This document shows positions 26,001 through 38,000 of a stretch of 64,000 nucleotides of DNA, one piece after another (the stretch's first letter is position 1; every line of letters starts with the position of its first letter). The translations under genes were made by a program, and so were the position numbers. The notes under the pieces are model-generated. The model made no database searches. It had not been told where the DNA came from and saw only the letters and a list, made by a program, of their open reading frames with translations. The stretch is from Asterias amurensis (lineage: Eukaryota > Echinodermata > Asteroidea > Forcipulatida > Asteriidae): positions 3,410,001 to 3,474,000 of the forward strand of contig NC_092663.1 in NCBI RefSeq assembly GCF_032118995.1, given 5' to 3'.

Positions 26001-29000
26001 ACTTAGTGTATCCCGACACCTGCATAAAAATAACAAGCTGGTGAAAATTTGGACTTAATTGGTCATTGAAGTTGCAAGAAAATGATGCAAGAAAAAACAC
26101 CCTTGTTGTACAAAATAGTGTGCTTTCAGATAGGAATAAAAAGCTTCTGGCCGGAAGTCTTTTATTATTTAAGTAAGAAATTAACTCTTTCTCAAAAACT
26201 TTGTTACTTCAGAGGGAGTCGTTTCTCACATTGTTTTATACTATCAACAGCTCTCTGTTGCTCGTTACCAAGTAATTTTTTATGCTAATATGTATTTTGA
26301 GTAATGACCAAACGTGTACGGTGCATTTAAAGGTAAATACAATAGTTTTGGAAATCAGAGCATTTTTATGGCACTAAGGTTTGGAACTCTTGGAGAACAT
26401 AATATGCCATGGGTATACAATGTTCTGCTGATAGACAATATGTATTGACAAAAAGGTAGTAAACTATTACAGAGAAGGCCAATTTTTTATTTATTTTTCG
26501 TTGGACAACCAAACAAAACCCTTTAATCAAGTTTTTCGCATTGAAATGAATCCCTACTCACTCTGACTGAAGATGTAGGTAATACAATATACCTATAGTT
26601 TTAGCTAAATTAGTTGTCACGTTTTTGAGAAAAAGTGACAATCACGCAGCGATGTTTTCAGAAGAGTCGCGTAAATACCAGTACTGACAATTTGTTGACA
26701 TTGCTAAACTACAGGGTGTCGTGGCTGAGCGGATAAGAGCACCAAAGTCAAGCTCTGGTGCTTCTGTTCAGCAGAGTGTGGGTTCGAATCCCGGTCGTGA
26801 CACTTGTGTCCCTGAGCAAGACACTTAACTATAATTGCTTCTCTCCACCCAGGGGTAAATGGGTGCAGAGATGGTTCTTGTGATTGACAAGGCTGTATAC
26901 TCCCTCCCAGGGAGTCGAGATGGTTTAAGGAGTGATTTAAGGCCCAGTGACCAGGGGTAATAATAATAATAATAATAATAACTTTTGATTTATATAGCGC
27001 CTAATAACTAACACTTAATTCTCTAAGCGCTTTACATTAGTGCCCTGGTCATAGGGCCAATAACATCCCTTTTTAATGTTTCTCAGCTCCCTTGGGAGTA
27101 TACAACCTGGGCAACAGTTTATATCGCTCCAAAGGCTTTTTCATTCACAATATCAACCTCTACCCTCGCAGGTACCCATTTATTCCCCTGGGTGAAAAGA
27201 AGCAACTATAGTAAAGTATCTTGCTCAAGGACACAAGTGTCACGACCGGGATTCGAACCCACACTCCGGTGAAAACGCACCAGAACTTGAATTTGATGCT
27301 CTTAACCACTCGGCCATGACACTCTATAATGTGAAGCGCTTTGGGACGCCCTCCGGGTGTGAAAAGCGCTATATAAAAACAGGTTATTATTATTATTATT
27401 TTTATTTTCATCTCTTGACATTGAGATGAATTTTTTTTTGTGACAATGTTTTCTCATTTCTCAAAAACTACAGTACACCAGCAAGTAATATTTTAAGGGG
27501 AGATTTCTATCATCATTATCTTCCAGCTGTGTGATTTAATGTAAATCTGTGCACCCAAACCCTTTAATGCCAGCCACGAAAAGAAGGAGTTTTTTATTTT
27601 CTTGGCAGGAGTGATATAATTGGGAGATGCTGGGAGTTGATTTATCCTCTGTCATCTTTAATCTGTCATCAACCAATTACTTCCATGGTGCAAAATCAAG
27701 TGATTCGCTAGTGTTCTGGTTGGTGGAGACCAGGGGTATATAAAGACCGACCCAGTGCCCCTCAAGAGCATAACATCTCCATTGGCAACAGAGGCTGAAC
27801 TTTTGGGGAACTTTCTTATTCTTAAGGAGAAGTGCTTGAACGTTGGTTGAAGACGAAGGACAGGGTGTTTGTTCTCGGTAAGTTTTACATTAACAACTCA
27901 ACATCTTTTTTAATATGGGTAAAAACCAAAATGAATATTCTTTATCCCTGATGCAAATTTAACATCTATTAAATCCTTTGCAGTACTCACTTCTAAAACA
28001 TAGGTATCGAACTGCCTCTAGCCACAGGGCAATCTCGGTGGTCTAGTTGGAATGACACTGCTCTAGAATTGCAAAGGTCATGGGTTCAAATCCCACCCGA
28101 GTATTATGCCTGTGATTTGTTATTAGAACTTGAAGTACCCAGTACACAGTGCTTACAAACAGCGGTGTATATGGTAAAAACTAAAATGAATATAACTAAC
28201 TTCTTAACAAAAACAGGCATTCAAAAAGGAACCCAAGTTTATGAATAGTATTACTTATTATTAAAGCCATTGGACACTTTCGGTAAACAGTATTGTCCGA
28301 GGCCCACACTTCGTGTACCACAAATTATATATAAAATAACAAACCTGTGAAAATTTAGGCTCAATCTGTCATCGGAGTCGGGAGAAAATAACGTGAAAAC
28401 CCGCCCTTGTTTCCCCATGTTTCGCAGTGTCATGACATGTGTTTAAAATAAATCCGTAATCCGTTTTAATGTTTTCTAAAAAAGCAAAGCATTTCATGGA
28501 ATAATATTTCAAGATAAGTCTTTCACCATTACCTTCTGTAAACCCTTTAAATTATTTGTAAATCTGTGAACTTTTTTTTTGTTTGTTCTGTACCGAAAGT
28601 GTATAATGGCTTTAAAATAATTTGTTTTAACAACCATGTCCACCTGTTAATCGTTAATCGTTTTTCCTTTGCAAAATATCATTGTCACAAGAAACACTGA
28701 CTTGAAAAAGGTTCTCATTTTAATTCTGGATTTGATCTTGATAAAGATATCATCCAATAAACAAAACCTTGGTATAAATGTAAGTTTAGTATTAAAAAAG
28801 TGAATACTTGCAGTTCAAAATCTTCCTTCGCTATGACTTTGCACTTGTAGTATTTTATTATTTTCTTTTAGATGGCAAAAGCACTTTTTTTCTAGAAAAA
28901 GTATCTCTCTTATGGGCAACATTTTTCAAAATCAAATATTTTTTTGCAAATCATGAATTTAAAAACCAAAGGGTACTGTTGGAAGAATACAAAAATCGCT

Positions 29001-32000
29001 TACTATGTATTCATACATTTAGAAAATAAAGATTTATTTTTGAAAGTGTAACTACTCTAACTACGAAGAAAGGGCAAGACCAATGCAACGACCTATGTAG
29101 CCCCAATATTTTGTCTGGGGTTTAAGTTGTACAAATAAAACAATTCAGTGCTTAATCGAGAGTGATTTGCAGACAGTGGGCTTAACTCGCTACCTGTCAG
29201 GCTTGTTATGAAGTCAGCTGGGTATTTACGTCAGCCACATGTGTTTACAGACACCCCTGCTTGTCACATTTTTACAGAACTCTGTTTGACATGACCTTTG
29301 ACCTCGATCAAAAAAAGTGTTGGGTTATAAAGAGTGGTTTTGAGTTCAGTGTCGGGAAGTGTTTATCCCACTCAACTTTTGAAAATAAAGCTGTTTTATT
29401 TTTTAACATTCAGGAATCGGACTAGTGCTTGCTAGTAAACTTTGCAGTTTAAGTGACCATAAGAAGTTTTAGCCAAATTTAAAACATGCATTGTCATCAA
29501 TTTATCTTTCTGATATATTAATGGTATAGCAAACACAGCACAACTTAGGTCAAATGAAATTTAATACTTGCAGTCACTCAACAATTTCATAAATCATATA
29601 AACAATTTTTGTTTTAGGTGAAGAAGTATGACCATTATTTTTAAAAAAGGCATGACATTTTCAGAAGCCCACCATTCCCACAGGATGATAGGGTTACCAG
29701 TACTAGCCTACAACCCTTTTTACTTGACAATTAAAAGGAACACGTTGTCTTGGATCCGTCGAGTTGGTCTTTGAAAAGCGTTTAAACTGTTTTTATAAAA
29801 CGCATATGATTAGAAAGATATTTTTAAAAATAGAATACAATGATCCACACAAATTTGCCTCGAAATTATGTGGTTTTTCCTTTTACTTTGCAAACTAACA
29901 TGGTCGGCCATTTATGGGAGTCAAAAATTTGACTCCAATAAATGGCTGACCCAGTTAAATGGTCGACGAGGTAAAAGGAAAACCACGCAATACTTGTGTG
30001 GGTCATTATATTCTAGTTTTAAAATATCTCTCTAATCATAATGCATTTTATAACAAACGGTTTCAAACGCTTTTCAAAGACCAACTCGACCGATCCAAGG
30101 CATTGTGTTCCTTTAAATCCACATTTTGAGGGGGGTTGAACCCTGCAATTGAACGATCAGATTTGAAAGTGGATTCCAGAAACAGGTGTCAATGCAGTGG
30201 TGGCGGATCAGACAATGGAATTTCAATATGGTCGTTTCAGAAATTGCTAGAAATGGGGGGATTTTTGCATGTGTTTTTGTGTGAATCCTTCGATCAAAAG
30301 TAGGATCAGAGCAGGATCAAGCATAGGTTTAAACGATCTTAATCTGTGGTCCTGAAAAAAATGCCGGATCTCAATCTTTCTTGATTGAGGATAAACACGG
30401 TGACAGGGTTTATAACATATGTCTGGTGTAATGCCTTGCTCAGTCACATTCTACCGGACATAAGTCAAATATAACTACATTGTAGATGGGTTTTTTTGGT
30501 GGTGGGGGATTAATTCAGTTTATTCCCCAGTGAATCGTACTCTGCAGGATTCCAAACCACAACTAGGTGAACCCTCAACAAAACTTGCACACAAAAATCC
30601 CACTGTGAGCTTAGTGCAGAAAACAAAGTTTCAAGCTTATATTACTTACTCTGCGGTTACTTTGGGAAATGTCATTACAATAACATTCTTCATGTGTTCT
30701 TTGCGAGGGGCAACATGAATGTGTCCAATAGAGAGAACATGTTAACTTATCAAATGATCGCAAATTATCCCCCAGGGAATCAAACTCTACAGGTATCCAA
30801 ACCACAATTATGTGAACCTTCAACCATGTCAAAAAATCCCACTATGAGCTTTACTGCACCCCCAGAAAAGTTTAGAGCTTTGAACTTACTCTTTGGTTAC
30901 TGTAAGCAATGTCATTACAATAACATGTATTCATGGTGAGGGGCAAAATGAATGTGTTTACTTTTATACATGTCAAGTAATCTACAAGGGAATCAAACTC
31001 TACAGGAAACCAAAACACAAGTATGTGAACCTTCAACCATACATTTAAGAAAAATACCCCTGTGAGCTTTAGTGCACCCTAAAAAGTTTAAAACTTCTTA
31101 CTCAGCAGTTACTTTGCAGTTACTTTGCGGTTACTTTGGGGAATGTCATAACAAGCATTCATTGTGAGGGCTGGCCTGGAATAGACCGATCCATTAGGCT
31201 CTGCCCACGACGCACGTGTGAGCAAGAACACGTGACCCTCTCCAATGCCTTTCTGCACAATCTGCCGCCCGCGCCAAGATACGCGCACACATGTCAGACC
31301 TTATTTGTCGGACCGTTGTTGCATTGTGATTGGTCAATATGCAATGGGGCGGAGCTTAATGGATCGGTCTATTACACGCAGGCCACAGACAGAGGTCATG
31401 GTCTCCATTGCCCCCGATCTTGGCCATGGTGCCCTTCCAAAAGTTCCCCATTGACTTTTAGATTTCCCAGTGGAAGTGCCCTTTGTAAAATGGAAATGGC
31501 CTAGCCCTTTTTAAGATTAAATAACAGGCCTGAGAGGGGCAACCTGAATATGTGATGTGTGTTTCAACAGAGAGAATATTTCTGAAATAAATTAACATGG
31601 AGGTGGCCTTAACTTTTGCTTCTTCAACAAAAGCATAGACAAATATAAACACAGCATTCTCCCTTAAGAGTGGTCTACTTCCCGAATGTCACTTAAAGAT
31701 GCTACAGCAAATTTTTGGCCCCAAACATTAAAAAATTGACATAAACTGGTACTTGAAAATGGTATTTCAAAGAGTATCGCCCGCTCTGACTAAAACAAAT
31801 TTAACTTTTACTTTTAATGGTCAGGAACCATGACAAAACTTTAAAACGTTTCTTGTATTGTCAGGAGGATCCCGACAAAAACTAATTTTGAGCACTTTAT
31901 TTCACTGCTAATAATAAATTGGCGGACTTTTTCGAGCAATGGCTCAAATGAAAGCTTGTAACTTTCTTGACCCCCATCAAAATACCTATTGAATTTTAAA

Positions 32001-35000
32001 GGGTGGCTGCAGTGTTTTTTTTATTCATGAACCTTAAATATTTTTTATTAAATGTGACGTCATGTCGGTAACCCGAGCGTTGGGCCCCCTGGCTGTGTGC
32101 ATAATAGACCTGTGAACTGTGTGGCCTGGTACCTAGGCGCGTGTAGTTAGGGACCAGACTTGCCGACGATATGTTTGAATTCCCGACGTGACGTCGATGG
32201 TAGGGGTGGTATGTCGCTCATTACGCAAGTCAGATATGTTGGGAATAAACAAAACACATTTTATTGATGTTCAATACATATATCAGAAATAAATGACAGC
32301 AAAATTAACTGTTTTATTTTAACTCACTGCAGCATCCCTTTAAATCAAAATGTTGGGGTCAAATCGGTCAAATCGGCCAAAATTCTGACATACCATCTTT
32401 AAAAGACCTGAGGACCAGTCAAACAGCGTTGAAAAGCATCCCTTTTCTAGTATGAATTATAGACTAGTATAAACAGCTGATGGACCATTGGAATGAAAAG
32501 CTAACTAGTCCTGCTGGTTAGTCACTAAAAAAAAAGTTAAGGTCAAACCCGGTAAAGAAATATCTGCTGATGCAGGACTCGAACCCATGACCTTTCGAAT
32601 AGTGTACCAGTTCAGCGTTACAGGTAGGGAGTGAAAACCCAATCCACATGCAGGGCTCCGGTCTAAGGTGGGATTCGAAAGGGGTCCACAGAAGTGAAAG
32701 GCAGGGAAAGAATTCACTTGTGTCCTTTTAAGCAAGACATTTAACCATAACTGATTCGATAAGTTTGGGAGGTAGTGCTTTCTGCTTTACCAACCTGGCT
32801 TCCATATGGACTGTAAAGGGAGTAAACTTGTTTCAACCCTATGAGTAGGTGGCAACAGCCCCTCAAAAAATAGTTGAATGTAGACAACACCTTGAAGTGG
32901 CCTTCAGGCCTTGTTTGTCTGGCGACTTGCATAGACAACAATTACAGAAAAAAATGATCCCCTTGGTGTGATGTTTCCACTGAGATGCTGTGACGACAAC
33001 ATAATTCAGATTCAGATTTCTATCTTCTTTCAGTGTTCATAACCTTTGCGCCACCACAATGCATCTGGTTTCAACCCAGCAACAAGCCACATTGGCGATC
33101 CTCAACCTACTCTTTCTACACATGCCACTTCTACACTGCGCCTCGCAGAGTGCTGGCGTTTCTTCCAGGGAGTCCCCGAAGGGTCAAGATTCTCAAGTAC
33201 CTCCGTCAATGTGTCAGTACATGCTTCGTGGGGAGACAGGTCCTTATGGGCCCCCTGGACTGCCGGGTATACAAGGGCCGGCTGGGATGCCAGGTAATCG
33301 CTTAGTGTACAAATGTAGGTCAGGGTACAAGACCTTTAAATTGTGCAGGTATCTTGAGTTACGCCATTTAAATACATACGATCAAACAGAGGCTTGAGGT
33401 AAAAAAGTCTGTTACCTGGCGAGTGAACAGTAGAAATGGTCAGTTGTACAATGAGGGCGCCCGAAAAGCAGCCTCTACCTTTTCAAGCTCCACTTTATGT
33501 CAAAAACTAAGTGTGTATTTAACCCATTACTAAAATATTAAGAGATGTACCGTTTAATGCTATTTCAAAATGGTTTAATTGACACAAGTCATGGTAGAAT
33601 GTATGACCTGCATTCGAATTTCAAGCTTTTTTAAATGAAAAAAAAAAATGAAAAAACAAAAAAATCTAAAATTGTGAGTATGTGTGGATTCACCAAATTT
33701 CCATTACATAATTTTAATAAAAATAAAATGTAGTGTGAAAATTTTGAAGAAATCTATCAGGAACAATGAGGCATTAGTATCATTTCAAACAAGATAAAAC
33801 TGTTTTTATTTTAAAATGAATGAACTTTTTTGCAGGAAACCATGGAAACAACGGGAACAACGGTCTGACGGGTCGGCCTGGACCAAAGGGTGATCAAGGA
33901 TCTCCAGGAGAAGTGGGTGGTTACGGCCCCGCTGGGCAAACAGGCCCAATCGGCCCCCAAGGTCCAACAGGGAAAGCAGGTGTACCCGGAGCAGCTGGAG
34001 TTGCTGGCGCATCCGGAGCCAGAGGTCAGCGTGGGACATCTGGGGCACCGGGTGAAAAGGGCGAAAAGGGCGACAGTGGGTCAGGGATCGAGTCCCGACA
34101 GATATTGTCGAGAGCCGGTCGTCGGAAAATCGCCTTCTCCGTGGCTTCATCCAACACCATGACGGCACCAGCTGAGGACGCTATCATCCAGTTCGATCAC
34201 GTCTTCACACTCCACGGGAATGAGTTTGACCCGGATACGGGGAAATTCACCTGCCAGGTCAACGGGACATACTACTTCGTCGTGCATGCTAATAAATGGA
34301 CCAATTCACGTAATCTACACATCAAACTGATGAAGAACGGGATTTTGATGACGGCGCTGTACGAGGATGCTGGGTACGATTATTACGACGCGGCTAGCAA
34401 CAGCATCCTTCTGGATCTGACGCATGGAGATCGAGTTTGGCTACAGCTCCACAGCGGAAGTGAGGTCTACAGTGGATTGACCAGAATGACCACCTTCTCT
34501 GGGTGGCTCGTCTTTGAGGACTAAGTTTGTTCGTTTGATTGTTTGTTTATTACGAAATACCACAACTAAACAAATTCCATCAAAAAAAGAACTTGATACA
34601 AAATGGTGACAATGGAAGGTACCAGGACCAAGTTGACTTGACTCTTATCATGGCTTGTAATAAGGGACTGATTGCGGGTCGTTCTGAACTTCTTCTTGAT
34701 CGTAAATTTATTCCATACTGATATTATAATAATATAAATATTTATAGGCAAATTTACATTTTTTAAAAGTTGTTCTTCCCATCAAGGAAACTCGGCTCAT
34801 TTTACACTACCAGATTCAGAATGAAGCATTAAGAGAAGATCTTTCTCATTTGTCATTTGTTACCTTTTTAGGATGTTTTCTTAAATAATGCATTTGTTTT
34901 ATTGTATTCTATACCGGATGTTCTAGATTTACATTTTAATTTTAATTTTTTTCTGTTATTGTGTATTAATGTAATGCTATTGTTTGTATTTTAGCGCCAT

Positions 35001-38000
35001 GAGCACTTCTGTGGATTTGTGCGCTTTATAAGTTTTCATTATTATTATTGTTATTATTATTATTACTTCTATACTCAACAGAACTGTGAGGTACATCAGA
35101 TTCATTGTCAACATTTTTTGCAAAGAAGACATTACACAATAAGGTATTACTGTTATTAGTCACTTGAAGACCCCAAGACCACCTGGCTTGTCCAGTTGTT
35201 ATTTTACTAGCCCCATGATAAAAGTAGGCACTCCTGTGTTAATTTTAAGCCCTGGATTTGTTTTGAAATCTCTGATGAGCCACATTTTAACCAGCATCCA
35301 CCGACTGGTCCAGTATAAAAAATCTTTCCGCCTAAGCCCACCAATGCTTATTTATAAATTACAATAAATTTCCATGGAGAGGCTTATACTCCCAATTTAT
35401 GACTATACACCCCCGCCCCCCCCCTCCTTGGGTGTCCACTACTGTTACTATTATTATACAGTTCAAATTAAAAAAAAGTGCCTGCTTTAGGCTGGGGAGT
35501 CACAACAATCTTTAAAGCTAAGTGACTTCCCCTTACCTCAAAACAGAAACAAAACAGTCTCCTGGATCTATCTTTCGTTGTTCTGAATGTGTTGTAATAT
35601 TTCAAAGGCACTGGACACTATTGGTAATTACTCAAAATAATTATTAGCATAAAAACTTACTTGGCAAAGAGCAATGGAAGTATCAAACATTGTGAGAAAC
35701 GGCTCCCTCTGAAGAAACGTAGTTATCAAGAAACAAGTAATTTTCCACAAATTTGATTTCAAGACCACAGAATTAGATTTTGAGATCTCGAAAGCAAGCA
35801 TCTGAAAGCACACAACTTCGTGTGACAAGGGTGTTTTTTTCTTTCTTTATTATCTCGCAACTTCAACGACAAACCAGGTTTGTTATTTTGTGCATACATG
35901 TATGTTGAGATACACCAAGTGAGAAGACTGATCTTTGACAATTACCGAAGGTGTCAAGTGTCTTTAAGTGTGGAATCTTACCTCTAGAGTTGTGTCATCA
36001 AAGCTCTCCGTCATTAGACTGTGTCGGTGACGATCCAACCATCGGTCTGTTTGGTTCTGCTCTGGTTTTAGCTCCATGTAACTACTGTGGAAGATCATCT
36101 GAAGAAGGCAGAAACTATAATCATAATTACATACAATTTATAAGGCGCACATTATCTGGAATAGAACCATTCAAAGTTGCGAGAGAATGGAAGAAAAAAA
36201 AACATCACACAAGTTGTGTGCTTACAGATGCCTTGAACTCATGACCTCATGAGCTGAGGTCTCGAATTCAAATCAAATATTTTAGTGAGAAATTATTACT
36301 TCTTTCTCAAAAACTACGTTACTTCAGACGGAGCAGTTTCTCAAAATGTTTTATACTATAAACAGCTCTCTATTGCTTGCTACTAAGTTTTTACGCAAAC
36401 AAATTATTTTGAGTAATTACCTATAGTGTCCAGTGCTAAGGTAAACTAAACTTACCTTCTTTGGCATGGCAGTGAACATGAACGCCTTTTTCATTTTGAG
36501 TTGGTTAAAGATGTAGACTGCATCAAGGTGCCCTTGACTTTCTAGAGTGTCCATGAGCTGTTTTAAACTTCTCCAGTGTTCAAGACCCATCCTGATCTGC
36601 ATTGAACAAAACACAAAATTATCAGTCACACTTTGATTGAAGTTATCGTAGTAAATAATACCGGCTGTTAATAATAATAAAACTGTAGTGAAATTCTACA
36701 TAGCGGGTCATAACCATGTGGTTAAGAGCATCAAATTCAATTCTGGTGGTTAAGTCATCGGAGTGAGGGTGCTAAGCACAAAAATTTGCTTAGCATGAAG
36801 TTTCTAAAAACAGGATTACCAACCAAAATTCCACATGATTTTCAGGATGACCAAATGACAGCTGAATACCAGTAAGAAGCAATATGCAACACATGGAAAT
36901 TTGGTTGGTTACCCTGTTTTTATCAAGAAGAAATTTCATAGAAGCAAATTTTTGTGCTTAGCAGCTCTATGAAATCTGGCCCTGGTCATGACACTTAAAG
37001 GAACACATTGCCTTGGATCGGACGAGTTGGTCGTTGAAAAGCGTTTGAAACCGTTTGTTATGAAATGCATATGGTTAGATAGATAATTTAAAAGTAGAAT
37101 ACAATGATCCACACAAGTTTGCCTCGAAATTGCATGGTTTTACTTTTACTTTGCGAACTAACACGGTCGGCCATTTATGGGAGTCAAAAATTTGACTCCC
37201 ATAAATGGCCGACCGTGTTAGTCGACGAGGTAAAAGGAAAACCACGCACTTTCGAGGCATATTTGTGTGGATCATTGTATTCTACTTTTACACCATCTTT
37301 CCAACCATATGCATTTTATAACAAACGGTTAAAAATGCTTTTCAAAGACCAAGCCGACCAATCCTAGGCAGCGTGTTCCTTTAAGTAAGATGCTCTATAT
37401 AATTGCTTCTCTTCACCCGGGGGAATAAATGGACACCTGAGAGGGTAGTGGTTGATATTGTGTATGAAAAAACCTTCGGATTGGACCTTTGTGACTTTGA
37501 CATGGTTCGGACTCGACCTTTGTGGCTTTAACTGGAGGATTAAGCACCCGAATACCAGACCATGGACTCTTTTCATGAAATATGCTAATTACATTCACGC
37601 ATGCGTACAGACCTTATTGGTTGGGAAATGCCATAGAGCTGTGCACTAAGCAGATGCGCAATCGCATCTGCGCCACACAGCCATTAGCCGTGTACAAAAC
37701 AGCGCAATGTTCTCTTATTTTGCCAACCCAAATGTAAGTGCGCACGCGCTATGTGCAGTTTAAATATTTCCTAGGAAGGGTCCATTGTACAGTACCTTAT
37801 ATTTAGGTTTATGAGGCTGAGTCTCAAACATGGCATAGAGGATATACAATGCCCCAACACGGTACTGCAGCTCATAAGGAGGTAGAAGGTAGTCTGTGGC
37901 TACACGAAATGCCTCAAACATAGTCTGCAATCAAGATGGAAAGAAACAAAACACACAACTAGATGAAAAACTTGCATCAGGGATAATATACACATATTGA

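Larger units (their letters stand above)
20878..27700. other. Upstream part of SNAPC1 intron 6: repeats only
   Basis: No exon is supported on either strand. Contents: family A copy (21341), TA-flanked palindrome (22011), diverged MITEs (22738, 25935), family E (23043), the CpG-rich inverted repeat (23665-24250), SINE pieces (24480-24860), poly-A/poly-C tracts near 25500 and the nested D SINEs (26711-27400). Confidence 0.6.
36700..37470 (+). mobile_element. Family D SINE carrying two insertions
   Basis: SINE pieces lie at 36700-36768 (catgtggttaagagcatcaa...), 36984-36996 (ctggtcatgacac) and 37385-37470 (gtaagatgctctatataatt, tgatattgtgtatgaaaa). A family C hairpin and a family B palindrome separate them. 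Confidence 0.8.
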
